Shown here: positions 21,928 through 31,135 of the stretch, piece after piece
Position numbering within the stretch: position 1 is the first letter of the stretch
Layout: each line of letters begins with the position of its first letter
Assembly: GCF_017377575.1 (NCBI RefSeq)
Contig: NZ_JAFREM010000017.1
Span: 19,801 to 83,800, forward strand
Length of the DNA: 64,000 nt
DNA from: Candidatus Enterococcus moelleringii
Lineage (GTDB): Bacteria > Bacillota > Bacilli > Lactobacillales > Enterococcaceae
Direction: 5' to 3'
The notes under the pieces: generated by a model
Told to the model about the DNA's origin: nothing
Database searches by the model: none
Seen by the model: only the letters and a program-made list of their open reading frames with translations
Made by a program: the position numbers and the translations under genes

Positions 21928-22761
21928 ATGAAGAAACAGATGAAAAAGTTCATGCTTGTGGGAGGAATTGCGATTCTTTCAACTTTGTTTTTGGCTGGTT
22001 GCCAAAGCAACAATGCGGAGGAAGAAACCAGCAGCGAAGCGGTCACTGAAGAAAATGTCGAAGGATCTTTAGAAGGTGAAAGCTTGCGCATTGGTACGTC
22101 AGGGGTATTTGCACCTTTTTCTTACTATGAAGAGGACGGACAGACCTTGACCGGATACGACATTGAACTATTGGACAAATTGCAGGAATTTCTAGGATAC
22201 GAATTAGCAGGCGGCGAATATCAAGTGCAAGATTATGCACCTTTAGTCACCTCGTTATCGGAAGGTAAGTTGGATGTTGCGGCAGCTGCCTTATGTGCCA
22301 CCAGTGAACGTCAGGAAATTATGGATTTCACCGAACCGTACTTAAATTCTGGCCAGCGGGTGATGATTAATACCGAAGCTGATACCGGAATTACCGGAAT
22401 TGATGACTTAGGGGATAAAACGGTAGGGGTGGAAAAAGGAACAGCTTCTCATGCTTACGCAAGTAAGAATTTAGAGGGTGCTAAGATTGAAGCCTACGAT
22501 AAAATCACCGGTGCTTTTGAAGCCTTGCAGCAAAATAAAGTGGATGCCGTAATCCAAGATGCACCAAACGTGGCTTATTATGTGAAAACGCAGACGGATT
22601 CAACCTTGGAAGGCATCGGTGAGGAATTCAATCAAGATGAATCTCCTTATGCGGTGGCCTTGACTAAGGACAGTCCTTATAAAGAAAACTTCGAGTTGGC
22701 CTTAAAGGTCTTTGAAGAAGACGGAACCTTGAAAGAGCTAAACAAAAAATGGACAGAATAG
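21928..22761 (+). CDS. amino-acid ABC transporter substrate-binding lipoprotein
   Basis: This 277-residue lipoprotein has a signal peptide with lipobox LAGC (lipidated Cys about residue 25) and an SBP_bac_3 domain (LRIGTSGVFAPFSYYEEDG, GYDIELLDKL, MDFTEPYLNSGQ). It should bind a polar or charged amino acid outside the membrane and pass it to the permease and ATPase encoded next. The ATG at 21928 has GGGAGGAG upstream; the longer open frame is not needed. The exact substrate cannot be read from sequence by eye. Confidence 0.9.
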   Translation: MKKQMKKFMLVGGIAILSTLFLAGCQSNNAEEETSSEAVTEENVEGSLEGESLRIGTSGVFAPFSYYEEDGQTLTGYDIELLDKLQEFLGYELAGGEYQVQDYAPLVTSLSEGKLDVAAAALCATSERQEIMDFTEPYLNSGQRVMINTEADTGITGIDDLGDKTVGVEKGTASHAYASKNLEGAKIEAYDKITGAFEALQQNKVDAVIQDAPNVAYYVKTQTDSTLEGIGEEFNQDESPYAVALTKDSPYKENFELALKVFEEDGTLKELNKKWTE

Positions 22762-22773
22762 GAGCTGAGCACT

Positions 22774-23508
22774 ATGGTGTCTCAAGAAACGCTGCGTATC
22801 CTGGTTCCTTTATTGCTAGATGGTTTAGTCATGACTTTGCTGGTGGCCATTGTAGGGATTGGGATCGGATTTGTGATCGGTTGTGTTACAGGCGTGGCCC
22901 TGCGGTCAAAAAATGTTTTTGTTAAAGGAATCAGCTCGGTTTACATCTGGCTGATTCGCGGAACCCCTTTAATTGTTCAAGCGTTGTACATTTACTTTGT
23001 ACTCCCACGTCTTTTAGGCTTAGATTTAAACAGCACTACAGCCGGAATTATCGTCATCGCGATTAATTCCGGGGCTTTCATTTCCGAAATTGTTCGTGGA
23101 GCCTTAGAAGGTGTAGATATTGGTCAATGGGAAGCAGGTCGTTCGCTGGGAATGAAGGATTACCAGATTTTGATTCATTTCATTGTCCCGCCAGCTTTTC
23201 GCAGTGCTTTGCCGGCGCTGGGAAACCAGTTTATTACTTCGGTTAAGGATACGTCTTTGCTGACGGTGATTGCCGTCAGCGAAATGACGCAGCAGGCCAT
23301 GAACTATGCGTCATTGAGCTTTGATTATGTCAGTACCTACACAGTTTTAGCCGTGTTTTATTTAGGGCTGATCAGTTTGTTGATTGTTGGACAAAAACAG
23401 ATTGAAAAAAGCTTTTTATTGAAGAGAAAGAAGGAGGAGACGCGAAATGGCACTGCTAGAAATAAGGCATTTAAACAAATCTTTTTACGCTGGCAAAAGG
23501 ATTCTTAA
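22774..23508 (+). CDS. amino-acid ABC transporter permease
   Basis: This 244-residue protein is a HisM/GlnP-type permease with about five membrane segments and the ATPase-contact EAA loop ([33 protein letters not shown]). It follows the binding protein after 12 bases. Its 3' end overlaps the ATPase gene by 62 bases, a longer overlap than usual, so its last twenty or so residues (from about [10 protein letters not shown]) may be poorly conserved. One permease only is encoded, implying a homodimer. Confidence 0.9.
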   Translation: MVSQETLRILVPLLLDGLVMTLLVAIVGIGIGFVIGCVTGVALRSKNVFVKGISSVYIWLIRGTPLIVQALYIYFVLPRLLGLDLNSTTAGIIVIAINSGAFISEIVRGALEGVDIGQWEAGRSLGMKDYQILIHFIVPPAFRSALPALGNQFITSVKDTSLLTVIAVSEMTQQAMNYASLSFDYVSTYTVLAVFYLGLISLLIVGQKQIEKSFLLKRKKEETRNGTARNKAFKQIFLRWQKDS

Positions 23509-24181
23509 CGATATTTCCGTGGAGATTCAGCCAAATTCGGTCACCTGTATTTTGGGACCATCCGGCGCTGGAAAAAGTACCTTTTTACGCTGCATCAATC
23601 AGCTGGAGGAACCATCAGAAGGGGAGATTTTGTACAAACAGGAAAACACAATCGATCCTAAATACGATGTTCGTAAGCTGAGAGAAGAAATTGGGATGGT
23701 GTTCCAGTCCTTTCATCTGTTTCCTTTGAAAACCGTGCTGGAAAATGTGGCGATGCCTTTGCAGATTGTTAAAAAAATGCACGTTACTGTAGCCAAAGCC
23801 GAGGCAATGCGGATGCTGAAAAAGGTTGGACTGGGGGATAAAGGCGATGATTATCCCGAGCAGCTGTCAGGTGGACAAAAGCAGCGAGTAGCGATTGCCC
23901 GCAGTTTGGCGATGAATCCGAAAATCATGCTGTTTGATGAACCGACCTCAGCCCTTGACCCTGAATTAGTCGGGGATGTGCTGGATGTCATGAAAAACTT
24001 GGCGGAAGAAGGCAAGACCATGATTATTGTTACCCATGAAATGGGCTTTGCCAAAGAAGTTTCCGATCGGATTTTATTTATGGTGAATGGCGAGATTATC
24101 GAAGACAACACCCCAGAAAAATTCTTCAGTAGTCCAGAAACCGAGCGGGCAAAAAGCTTCTTGCTTCGTTCGCTAAAATAA
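23447..24181 (+). CDS. amino-acid ABC transporter ATP-binding protein
   Basis: This 244-residue ATPase has Walker [10 protein letters not shown], the signature [15 protein letters not shown] and Walker [14 protein letters not shown], followed by the switch His in [12 protein letters not shown]. It is the GlnQ/HisP type and completes the importer with the two genes before it. The ATG follows GGAGG inside the permease gene. A terminator shared with the convergent MerR gene follows. Confidence 0.92.
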   Translation: MALLEIRHLNKSFYAGKRILNDISVEIQPNSVTCILGPSGAGKSTFLRCINQLEEPSEGEILYKQENTIDPKYDVRKLREEIGMVFQSFHLFPLKTVLENVAMPLQIVKKMHVTVAKAEAMRMLKKVGLGDKGDDYPEQLSGGQKQRVAIARSLAMNPKIMLFDEPTSALDPELVGDVLDVMKNLAEEGKTMIIVTHEMGFAKEVSDRILFMVNGEIIEDNTPEKFFSSPETERAKSFLLRSLK

Positions 24182-24183
24182 AC

Positions 24184-24217
24184 AGACACCTCCTGTATCA
24201 CTGGGAGGTGTCTTTTC
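24184..24217. terminator. bidirectional terminator overlapping the MerR gene end
   Basis: AGACACCTCC (24184-24193) pairs with GGAGGTGTCT (24204-24213) and is followed by Ts. The 3' arm lies inside the last codons of the convergent MerR gene. Confidence 0.85.
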
Positions 24218-25034
24218 TTCGCACCGGAATCTGAATTTCCGTTAACCATTCCTCGGGTTTCTCCTTGTTCCACATACCATCAATGTAAGATTCTCGTGGC
24301 AAATCAGCGATCTCATAGTCATTTTGATCAATAAAGGAAAGGATCCCTTGATAGCTTAAGGGCAGTCGGTCATAGACTCCTTGGTGCAGAGCACAGACCG
24401 CTTTTTCAACTTTAGGAATCACCTTGAAGGAAAGAAAAGTATCTTCCTTTGAAGCCGCCGTAACGGCCTCGCAAATCTCCACTCGAATATTTTCTTCCTT
24501 GTACTCACCATCCAAGTAACGGTTAAAACAATATTGCGGGGTGGTATAGCGGCTGTCCAAGCGCTCCAGTTCACGATCCATTTTTGGCATGTATTGCATC
24601 AAGTCGCCATACGTTTTCACCGTCAAAGTCATGGAAGCTACCGTGATTTCCGGCAATGATTTTTCAATAATGTCATACTCCACTAATTCCTCATCGTCAG
24701 CCAGATAGCTTTCAATCACCGACAACTCCTGTGTTCGTTCCGCAATTTCTTCCAAAACCCGTTTCTTTTTCAGGCGCAACAGCTTGTCTTTACTGACACC
24801 TTGCTGGACTTGGCGGATTTCTTCCAGTGAAAAGCCGATCTTCCGCAAGGCAATAATTTGATGCAAATCCGGCAGCTGACTAGCGCTATAATAACGATAG
24901 CCGTTTTCCGGATCAACATAGCGAGGCACCAACAGTCCTTTTTCATCATAGTGGCGTAGTGCTTTGATGGTTACTTGATTCATTTGGGAAAAAATCCCTA
25001 CTCGATACAGATTTTCATCCGGTTTATCTAACAT
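24198..25034 (-). CDS. MerR family regulator with GyrI-like effector domain
   Basis: This 278-residue regulator has an N-terminal MerR helix-turn-helix (YRVGIFSQMNQVTIKALRHYDEKGLL, YRYYSASQL), a coiled dimerisation helix and a C-terminal GyrI-like/BmrR-type ligand domain (from about residue 125). Such proteins bind hydrophobic drugs and activate exporters. It is the last gene of an operon with an ABC-2 ATPase and permease, its likely targets. The ligand is unknown. Confidence 0.88.
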   Translation of the reverse strand: MLDKPDENLYRVGIFSQMNQVTIKALRHYDEKGLLVPRYVDPENGYRYYSASQLPDLHQIIALRKIGFSLEEIRQVQQGVSKDKLLRLKKKRVLEEIAERTQELSVIESYLADDEELVEYDIIEKSLPEITVASMTLTVKTYGDLMQYMPKMDRELERLDSRYTTPQYCFNRYLDGEYKEENIRVEICEAVTAASKEDTFLSFKVIPKVEKAVCALHQGVYDRLPLSYQGILSFIDQNDYEIADLPRESYIDGMWNKEKPEEWLTEIQIPVRRKDTSQ

Positions 25035-25038
25035 GTAC

Positions 25039-25779
25039 TCACTCCCATCTGAAGGTTTTCACTGAAACGATTATACCAATAATGCCAAACAGCAGCAGAT
25101 AAAGCAACGGCAGCAGCGGCAAACTGCGGAGACCTTCAAGAGAAACGATCTTCAATAAGCGAACCCCTTGAGTCAGTGGCAGCATGTTGGCGATTTTTTG
25201 CATCCTTTCAGGAAAAATTTCGAAGGGAATCACCGATCCCGACAAAAAGAGCATCGTAAAATAAACCAGATTGCAGATCAAGTTGGCCTGCTTCATAGTT
25301 CGACAAAGACTGGCCAGCATCATACCCATACTATACATGGAGAACATCACAAGAAAATACACACTGACAAAACCTAACCAAGACCCAGGCATCCGATAGC
25401 CCAACACCAAGACGGCAACGCCAGTGACGCCTAAAGCAGAAGCCAGAGCCAGCAGGATACACAGAACGACCTGAATACTCATTAAAAAAAGCGGGCTGGT
25501 AGGAGTAGTAAAAAAGTGTTTTAAAATCTTTTTATCCCGATAATCCGCGATGGTTAAGGGGAGGCCCATAAAAGCTGTCGCGCAAATACCGACGGTTACT
25601 AAAGCAGGATAACTGCTTTGCAAGAACGTATAGTCACCAGTTTTGACTACTTGATTACCTGCCAACATACTAATCAAAAGTAACACGGCCATCGGCATCC
25701 CAATCCCAAACATCAACCCTTCCGGTGTCCGCAACGATACTCTTCCTTCTACCGACAAAACGGTTAAGTATTTTCTCAT
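25039..25779 (-). CDS. ABC-2 type permease (drug exporter)
   Basis: This 246-residue protein has six predicted membrane helices and the ABC-2 layout with YRDKKILKHFFTTPTSPLF after the second helix and PFEIFPERMQKIANMLPLTQ before the last. It overlaps the ATPase gene by 4 bases and is followed 4 bases later by the MerR gene. Export of a drug or lipid-like compound is inferred from the family and from the MerR partner. Confidence 0.88.
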   Translation of the reverse strand: MRKYLTVLSVEGRVSLRTPEGLMFGIGMPMAVLLLISMLAGNQVVKTGDYTFLQSSYPALVTVGICATAFMGLPLTIADYRDKKILKHFFTTPTSPLFLMSIQVVLCILLALASALGVTGVAVLVLGYRMPGSWLGFVSVYFLVMFSMYSMGMMLASLCRTMKQANLICNLVYFTMLFLSGSVIPFEIFPERMQKIANMLPLTQGVRLLKIVSLEGLRSLPLLPLLYLLLFGIIGIIVSVKTFRWE

Positions 25780-26489
25780 GCGCTTTCCTCCATTATCTGC
25801 AAGTAATAGTCCTCCAGCGTCAGGAAATTGTCCTGCTGCTGCAATTGAACTAGATTTTGCCGTTCAATAATCCGGCCCTTTTTCAAAAAGACCAGCTCAT
25901 CGCAAAGCTGCTCGGCTTCCTCTAAATAATGAGTCGTCAAAAAGATCGTTAATCCTTGTTTCTTTAATCCTCGTAAGACCCGCCAGACATCCCTTCGCGC
26001 TTCCGTATCCAAACCAGTCGTTAACTCATCCAAGAAAACAATCTTTGGATTCGGCAGCAAAGCCAAGACCAAAGAAAGCCGCTGCTTTTGTCCACCAGAC
26101 AAACTATTGGCCCGCTGTTTTTGGTATTCGGAAAGTCCAAACTGCTCTAACAGTTCTTGATAGTCTTGCGGCTGTTGATACAACGCCGCCATTTCCTGAC
26201 ATAATTCTTCGACATTGATATTGTTTTGAAAACTTGAAGCCTGCAGCTGAACCCCAATTTTCTCAAATAAGCTCTTGCGATTCTTACTCGCTGTCTTGCC
26301 AAAAATTAGCGTTTCGCCGCTGTCAGATTTCTTCAGACCAAGGATACATTCAATCAAAGTCGATTTGCCAGCACCATTTGGCCCCAAGAGACCAAAGACC
26401 GTCCCTTTCTTTACCTGAAGACTAACGTCGTTTAATACTTGCTTGTTTCCAAACTGTTTGGATAAATTCTTTACTGTGATGATACCCAT
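25776..26489 (-). CDS. ABC transporter ATP-binding protein (drug exporter)
   Basis: This 237-residue ATPase has Walker A GPNGAGKST, signature [13 protein letters not shown] and Walker B IVFLDELTTGLD (Leu replaces the usual Pro after Glu). It is the DrrA/CcmA type and pairs with the permease it overlaps. I chose ATG 26489 because AGGAGG lies just before it; an upstream ATG-like start would add 17 unlikely residues. Confidence 0.9.
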   Translation of the reverse strand: MGIITVKNLSKQFGNKQVLNDVSLQVKKGTVFGLLGPNGAGKSTLIECILGLKKSDSGETLIFGKTASKNRKSLFEKIGVQLQASSFQNNINVEELCQEMAALYQQPQDYQELLEQFGLSEYQKQRANSLSGGQKQRLSLVLALLPNPKIVFLDELTTGLDTEARRDVWRVLRGLKKQGLTIFLTTHYLEEAEQLCDELVFLKKGRIIERQNLVQLQQQDNFLTLEDYYLQIMEESA

Positions 26490-26553
26490 CTTATCGCCTC
26501 CTAGAACCAAGCATAATGTCTGCTCCAAGGGGAGAGTCAATCGGTGAAAACAA

Positions 26554-26581
26554 AAAAACTCCCGCAGAAAAACGAGAGTAA
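26554..26581 (-). terminator. terminator of the toxin-antitoxin operon
   Basis: Read on the minus strand, ACTCTCG pairs with CGGGAGT (26575-26581 with 26560-26566) and is followed by seven Ts. Confidence 0.7.
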
Positions 26582-26596
26582 GGATCCATTAATTAA

Positions 26597-26962
26597 TCAT
26601 TGCTGCTTGTACCTATGGTATTTCGTGATTAAACCAAGTATGTCTCTTTCGGAAAGTTTGCCAATTGGTTTTGGCTCAGCTAACTCTTTTACCTTTGCAA
26701 GAGAGAGGAGAATTTCAGAGGAAACATCAATATAAGAGTCTGCTTTAGAGATTAGATTGGCTATTTCCTTGTCTTGGATTTTGTACATCCGGTTTAAAAA
26801 ATCTTCTCGGCCAAACTTTTCTTTGTAAGTGTAAACGCCAAGGAGTCGTATATAACCGAATTTTTCTGAAGAAAGACCAATATAAACAGAAGGTCGTCTC
26901 TTGTTGGGGGTTGGATCCCCGAATAACATAGAATTTACGATATATAATTGAAACTCATCCAT
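26597..26962 (-). CDS. MazF/PemK-like toxin of a type II toxin-antitoxin pair
   Basis: This 121-residue protein has KRRPSVYIG near residue 22, comparable to the KRRPALV strand of PemK/MazF ribonucleases, and a C-terminal SYIDVSSEILLSL...IGKLSERDI region also found in such toxins. It overlaps by 8 bases the small gene before it, which resembles a RelB-type antitoxin, a classical toxin-antitoxin layout. The assignment rests on these short motifs and the context. The toxic activity would be mRNA cleavage. Confidence 0.65.
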   Translation of the reverse strand: MDEFQLYIVNSMLFGDPTPNKRRPSVYIGLSSEKFGYIRLLGVYTYKEKFGREDFLNRMYKIQDKEIANLISKADSYIDVSSEILLSLAKVKELAEPKPIGKLSERDILGLITKYHRYKQQ

Positions 26963-27209
26963 GACGAATCCAATCTTTCATATGTTCGGGAGCATCTTCT
27001 GGGATAACTAAAGTGCCGTTTTCATCTACATCGGCAATAACTTTTTGAACGTTAGGATTTTCCATCATAGAAATATGTGGGTTCTTTTCGGTTTCAAGTT
27101 TGAGGTAAATGAAGCTCATAAAAGCTTCCTCAGGTGTCTGGCCATCTTTAGCCAAAGTTTCTTTAACGAGTTTCTCTTCTTCTGGTGTTAAATGAAGGTG
27201 TACAGTCAC
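26955..27209 (-). CDS. RelB/DinJ-like antitoxin
   Basis: This 84-residue acidic protein begins with a short strand (TVHLHLTPEEEKLVKETLAKDG), then helices typical of ribbon-helix-helix RelB/DinJ antitoxins, and ends in a flexible acidic tail (VDENGTLVIPEDAPEHMKDW) that probably masks the toxin. The start is a GTG with GGGAGG before it. A consensus promoter lies upstream, and autoregulation would be expected. Confidence 0.7.
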   Translation of the reverse strand: MTVHLHLTPEEEKLVKETLAKDGQTPEEAFMSFIYLKLETEKNPHISMMENPNVQKVIADVDENGTLVIPEDAPEHMKDWIRHG

Positions 27210-27269
27210 GATTAACGACCTCCCTTTTGATAAGTTGTTTGGGCTAATGTTAGCGTAGAATATGATGTA

Positions 27270-27298
27270 ATTATAGCATCGAAACCTTGATTTATCAA
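27270..27298 (-). promoter_or_regulatory. promoter of the toxin-antitoxin operon
   Basis: On the minus strand -35 TTGATA (27293-27298) and -10 TATAAT (27270-27275) are 17 bases apart, close to consensus. Confidence 0.75.
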
Positions 27299-27330
27299 TG
27301 TTTATAGCAAGTGGTTAATCTTGTGTTAAC

Positions 27331-27357
27331 AAAAAAACTAGCAGATCTCTCTGCTAG
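27331..27357 (-). terminator. terminator of telA
   Basis: CTAGCAGA (27338-27345) pairs with TCTGCTAG (27350-27357); the run of As at 27331-27337 gives the T-tract on the minus strand. Confidence 0.85.
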
Positions 27358-27372
27358 TCAGCGTCTTACTCT

Positions 27373-28560
27373 TTAGTTTTCTTTCGTTGTTAATTCCAAC
27401 AACTTGTTTTTCAACTCATTTTCCATATGGTTGATTTCCAATTCGGCGGCATGACGACGTTCCTTGCCTTCTTTTTGAATACGAAGGGTTTCTTCCAAGG
27501 TTTCCACTAAATCATTTTGCGTTTGTTGTAGTGTTTCGATATCCACAATGCCCCGTTCGTTTTCTTTGGCGGTTTCAATCGTCGAAATTTTCAGCATTTC
27601 TGAATTTTTCTTCAATAGATCGTTGGTTGTTTCAGATACTTGGCGTTGAGCCATCGACGCATCCTTTTGACGCAACAGAGTCAAGGCAATCGCTACTTGG
27701 TTTTTCCACAATGGAATCGCCGTATTGATAGAGGCTTGAATCTTTTCAGCCAAGGCTTGGTTCGTATTTTGGATCAAACGAATTTGCGGTGCTTGCTGGA
27801 TCGTGATTTGACGCGCCAGTTTCAAGTCGTAGGTCCGTTTATCTAAACGATCCAAAAATTGTGTGTAGTCGTTAACAACCTGCACGTCCATTTGGTCGCC
27901 GCTAGCCTGCGCTTTTTTGCTGGCTTCTGGAATAACTTCGAATTTCAACTCTTCCATCTTCAGCTCAGCTGCCGCAATATAAATGTTCAAGGCGTCAAAA
28001 TAGTCCTTGTTCTTAGTATAAAGCTGTTCCAGCATTTGATTGTCCTTTAACAGACCATCTTTTTCTGTATTCAGCTTCATAGCAATCTTATCAATTTGGG
28101 CACCAATTTTTTGGTATTTCGTCGTAATTTCATAAATCGACTGTTTTACTTTTCCGAAAACCCGTTGGAAAAGATTACCCTCGCCAACCCGTAATTCATC
28201 CGGGTTTGCTTCTTGCAGACGATACATTAACTGATTTAATGAATCACCGATCGGTCCAATATCTTGGGCTGATACAGTCGTTAGCATCGACTGTGAAAAT
28301 TCGCTCAGTTTTGTTTGCGCAGTTGCGCCATAAGTAATCACAGCTTGGGAGTCGTTTACATCAATTTTCTTGGCTAATTCACGAGCTTGGGCTTGGCGTT
28401 CTTCAGGCAGCTTGTCGACTAAGCGATCGGCTGTTTCTTGTTCCTGCAGACTTGAAATTTCTTGTTTTTGGACAGGTGTTAGGCTATCAGTGCCAAATGG
28501 GTTGCTTAACAAATCATCTAATGTGTCATTTACTGGTGCGGGTTTGTTTTCCGGTTCCAC
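27373..28560 (-). CDS. telA: TelA family protein (toxic anion resistance)
   Basis: This 395-residue soluble, mostly helical protein matches the TelA family, first linked to tellurite resistance and later to envelope stress and resistance to nisin or lysozyme in Gram-positive bacteria. The sequence shows long coiled helices (for example [25 protein letters not shown] and [26 protein letters not shown]) and no membrane segment. It follows xpaC, the usual partner, with a hairpin between the two genes that could lower its expression. Confidence 0.88.
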   Translation of the reverse strand: MEPENKPAPVNDTLDDLLSNPFGTDSLTPVQKQEISSLQEQETADRLVDKLPEERQAQARELAKKIDVNDSQAVITYGATAQTKLSEFSQSMLTTVSAQDIGPIGDSLNQLMYRLQEANPDELRVGEGNLFQRVFGKVKQSIYEITTKYQKIGAQIDKIAMKLNTEKDGLLKDNQMLEQLYTKNKDYFDALNIYIAAAELKMEELKFEVIPEASKKAQASGDQMDVQVVNDYTQFLDRLDKRTYDLKLARQITIQQAPQIRLIQNTNQALAEKIQASINTAIPLWKNQVAIALTLLRQKDASMAQRQVSETTNDLLKKNSEMLKISTIETAKENERGIVDIETLQQTQNDLVETLEETLRIQKEGKERRHAAELEINHMENELKNKLLELTTKEN

Positions 28561-28580
28561 TATGGTTCCTCCTGTTCGAA

Positions 28581-28606
28581 AAAAATCTAGCTAGGCTAGA
28601 TTTTTT
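28581..28606 (-). terminator. hairpin between xpaC and telA
   Basis: A palindromic stem (28581-28591 with 28595-28605) with A- and T-rich ends lies between the two genes and overlaps the xpaC stop. It may act as a partial terminator. Confidence 0.6.
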
Positions 28607-29264
28607 ATTCGCTAAATTGTTTGGACAGATCAGGATCTTTTTCAATGTTTCGTTTGGCAATCGAGATTTCTACATCCATGTCTTCCAAGTCATTGGAAAC
28701 GAATTGTTGATAATCTTTAACTACCAAAGCGGCCATTTGATCGATGATCTGTGCACTTTCTTCTAGTTTACCATAAACTTCTTTCGACTTAACCTCATGA
28801 TTATTGATTTCGATATAATTGTCGGTCAAATCAACAATGTTCGGTAAGTGTGTATAAAGAAATTGGCTCGCTTCAGGCAAGCGGGTTGGTTCTTTTACCA
28901 ATTCTTTAAACAGAGCCTTGGCTGCTTTTAACATATCGTGACGTAAATCAATCGCTTTTAGCTTTGCGTTGTTTTTAATGTTGTTTTGCAGCTGAACAAT
29001 TTGGTTCTTCGACTGATTCATTGTTTCGCGGAAAAGGTCAATTTCGCTGTCGGTCATGCCAGCTTCACGGTAATAATCTTCCTTTTCAGGACTAAGTAAC
29101 GGCATTTCTTCTTTTTTCTGAACTTTTCGTCCTTTAATGCCACGATAAATTAAGGTAACACCTGTCACAAGTAGTACTAATGTGATAAAATCGCCAAAGT
29201 CACCTTCTAAAAAACAGATGATCCCAATGATTACCACAATTATCGGGAATATTTTCTTTCGCAT
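28605..29264 (-). CDS. xpaC: XpaC family membrane protein
   Basis: This 219-residue protein has two short N-terminal membrane helices (MRKKIFPIIVVIIGIICF and GDFITLVLLVTGVTLIYRGIKG) and a helical cytoplasmic part. The family is named after hydrolysis of a chromogenic phosphate but its true role is unclear; it is regularly encoded with TelA. The GGAGG before the ATG is strong. The stop codon overlaps a hairpin that separates it from telA. Confidence 0.82.
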   Translation of the reverse strand: MRKKIFPIIVVIIGIICFLEGDFGDFITLVLLVTGVTLIYRGIKGRKVQKKEEMPLLSPEKEDYYREAGMTDSEIDLFRETMNQSKNQIVQLQNNIKNNAKLKAIDLRHDMLKAAKALFKELVKEPTRLPEASQFLYTHLPNIVDLTDNYIEINNHEVKSKEVYGKLEESAQIIDQMAALVVKDYQQFVSNDLEDMDVEISIAKRNIEKDPDLSKQFSE

Positions 29265-29491
29265 AATGATCCTCCTAATCTAGTAAGTAAAGCGGGTATC
29301 TAATGCATTTATTTTTCACGTATTTCCTTACACGCTCATAATAGCACGAAATTCTATAGAATTAGTATCGGACCAAAGATGGATTTTTTAGATTTAGAAA
29401 AAACATAAGAAATTTTCTATGCTACAATAAGTCTTAAGTCCGTTGTCTTATTTAAATCAACGAAGTATTCTTAAAGAAGAAGGGTGAAGTT

Positions 29492-30064
29492 ATGTTAGAA
29501 TATAAAGATTTTGAAGAAAAAACCATTCAACGAGAAGAAATTTTTAAAGGAAAAATTATCGAAGTCGTCTTAGACGATGTAGCATTGCCAATGGGAGGAA
29601 CCGCTAAACGGGAATTAGTTTTCCATCATGGCGGGGTAGGAATTATTCCGATTACCAAAGAAAATAAAATGATTATGGTGAAACAATTTCGCAAACCGCT
29701 GGAAAAGGTTGTGTTAGAAATTCCAGCTGGTAAAATTGATCCTGGCGAAGGTCAGTATCCCGAAAAAACTGCCAGCCGCGAACTAGAAGAAGAAACCGGC
29801 TATCGGGCAGAATCATTGAAATATGTAGCAGAAATGTATTTGTCCCCTGGTTTTTCCAACGAGAAGCTCTACATATATGCAGCCGACAAGCTGGAAAAGG
29901 TCGAAAACCCTCGGCCTCAAGACGATGACGAAGTGTTGGAATTATACGAATTAACTTTAGAAGAAGCGAAACAAGCAATTACCGATGGCTTAATTTGCGA
30001 TGCGAAAACAATTTATGCGGTTCAGTATTGGGAATTAATGCAGGTGAAACAAGGAGAGGATTAG
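29492..30064 (+). CDS. nudF: ADP-ribose pyrophosphatase (NUDIX hydrolase)
   Basis: This 190-residue enzyme has the Nudix box GKIDPGEGQYPEKTASRELEEETGY at about residues 80-104, with the REXXEE core complete. The surrounding sequence (MVKQFRKPLEKVVLEIPAG) matches the ADP-ribose pyrophosphatase group. It hydrolyses ADP-ribose to AMP and ribose 5-phosphate. It heads a run with pfs and pncA, so it may serve NAD and nucleoside turnover. Confidence 0.9.
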   Translation: MLEYKDFEEKTIQREEIFKGKIIEVVLDDVALPMGGTAKRELVFHHGGVGIIPITKENKMIMVKQFRKPLEKVVLEIPAGKIDPGEGQYPEKTASRELEEETGYRAESLKYVAEMYLSPGFSNEKLYIYAADKLEKVENPRPQDDDEVLELYELTLEEAKQAITDGLICDAKTIYAVQYWELMQVKQGED

Positions 30065-30065
30065 A

Positions 30066-30347
30066 ATGAGTCGTCCCCTGATAACGCGTAGTGAAATACG
30101 CAAACGTAAGGAAGAACAGGAGCGATTAGCACAGCAGCAAAAGGCGGAGGCCGAAAAAGCCTACGCCAAGAAACAAAAAGAAATCAGCGGCGTGTACCGC
30201 AAAGAGCTGAAAAAGAACAAACCGCTGGAGAAAACCCGCAGCGGTGAAAAGGAACGCTACCGAGAACGCGGCTCCCTTTTGAATAAAGCAATTTTAATAG
30301 TTGTGGTATTATTAGTAGTTGTAATGCTAGCCGTTTTCTTTATCTAG
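30066..30347 (+). CDS. small single-span membrane protein, highly basic
   Basis: This 93-residue protein has a long, charged N-terminal part rich in Lys, Glu and Arg (probably a coiled coil, RKRKEEQERLAQQQKAEAEK) and one C-terminal membrane helix (AILIVVVLLVVVMLAVFFI). It starts one base after the nudF stop, so it is co-translated. No family is recognised; it resembles small conserved proteins found in this position in related genomes, but its function is unknown. Confidence 0.8.
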   Translation: MSRPLITRSEIRKRKEEQERLAQQQKAEAEKAYAKKQKEISGVYRKELKKNKPLEKTRSGEKERYRERGSLLNKAILIVVVLLVVVMLAVFFI

Positions 30348-30427
30348 CAAATAGTATTCGTGCTAAGAATCAAAACAATTTTTCAAAAAATAAGAGTCTT
30401 AACACGATGTAATCGGAGGGAATTCAA

Positions 30428-31123
30428 ATGAAAATCGGTATCATCGGTGCCATGGATCAAGAAGTCAAAATTTTACGTGAACAGCTGGAAAGCCCGCTAT
30501 CATGGGAGCGAGCTGGTGCGTTGTTTATTTCTGGTTCCATTGGCAAACATGAAGTAATTGTGGTGCGCTCAGGTATCGGCAAGGTGGCCGCTTCACTGAC
30601 AACCAGCTTGCTAATCCAACAATATGGCGTAAACATGGTCATTAATACTGGTTCTGCAGGTGGCATTGGCGCAGGCTTGCAAGTCGGCGACCTAGTTATT
30701 TCAGAAAAATTGGCATACTTTGACGTAGATGCCACCGGCTTTGGCTACAAACCAGGACAATTGCCAGGCGGAATGCCTTTATACTTTGAAGCCAGCCGCT
30801 ACTTAGTCGACAACATGACGAAAGCTGCCGAAAACACTTCACATCACGTGAAAAAAGGCTTGATCGTCACAGGTGACACCTTTGTCGATGCTCCTGCGAA
30901 GATCAAAGATATTTTAACTAATTTCCCAGATGCCTTGGCTTGTGAAATGGAAGGAGCAGCAATTGCTCAAACCGCTCAACAATTTGAGATTCCATTTTTA
31001 GTGGTACGAGCAATTAGCGACACTGCCGATCACCAAGCAACTCAAAGCTTCGACGAGTTTATTGATGAAGCCGGCAAACGCTCAGCAGAAATGGTTGTTG
31101 AATTTGTTCATATTTTAAAATAG
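30428..31123 (+). CDS. pfs: 5'-methylthioadenosine/S-adenosylhomocysteine nucleosidase
   Basis: This 231-residue enzyme shows the PNP/UDP family pattern: MKIGIIGAMDQEVKIL, NTGSAGGIG, GDTFVD, EMEGAAIAQTA and VRAISDTAD with the catalytic Asp. It cleaves MTA and SAH, recycling methyl-transfer by-products and providing S-ribosylhomocysteine to LuxS. It lies in the nudF-pncA run. Confidence 0.93.
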   Translation: MKIGIIGAMDQEVKILREQLESPLSWERAGALFISGSIGKHEVIVVRSGIGKVAASLTTSLLIQQYGVNMVINTGSAGGIGAGLQVGDLVISEKLAYFDVDATGFGYKPGQLPGGMPLYFEASRYLVDNMTKAAENTSHHVKKGLIVTGDTFVDAPAKIKDILTNFPDALACEMEGAAIAQTAQQFEIPFLVVRAISDTADHQATQSFDEFIDEAGKRSAEMVVEFVHILK

Positions 31124-31135
31124 GGAGGCTAACTG

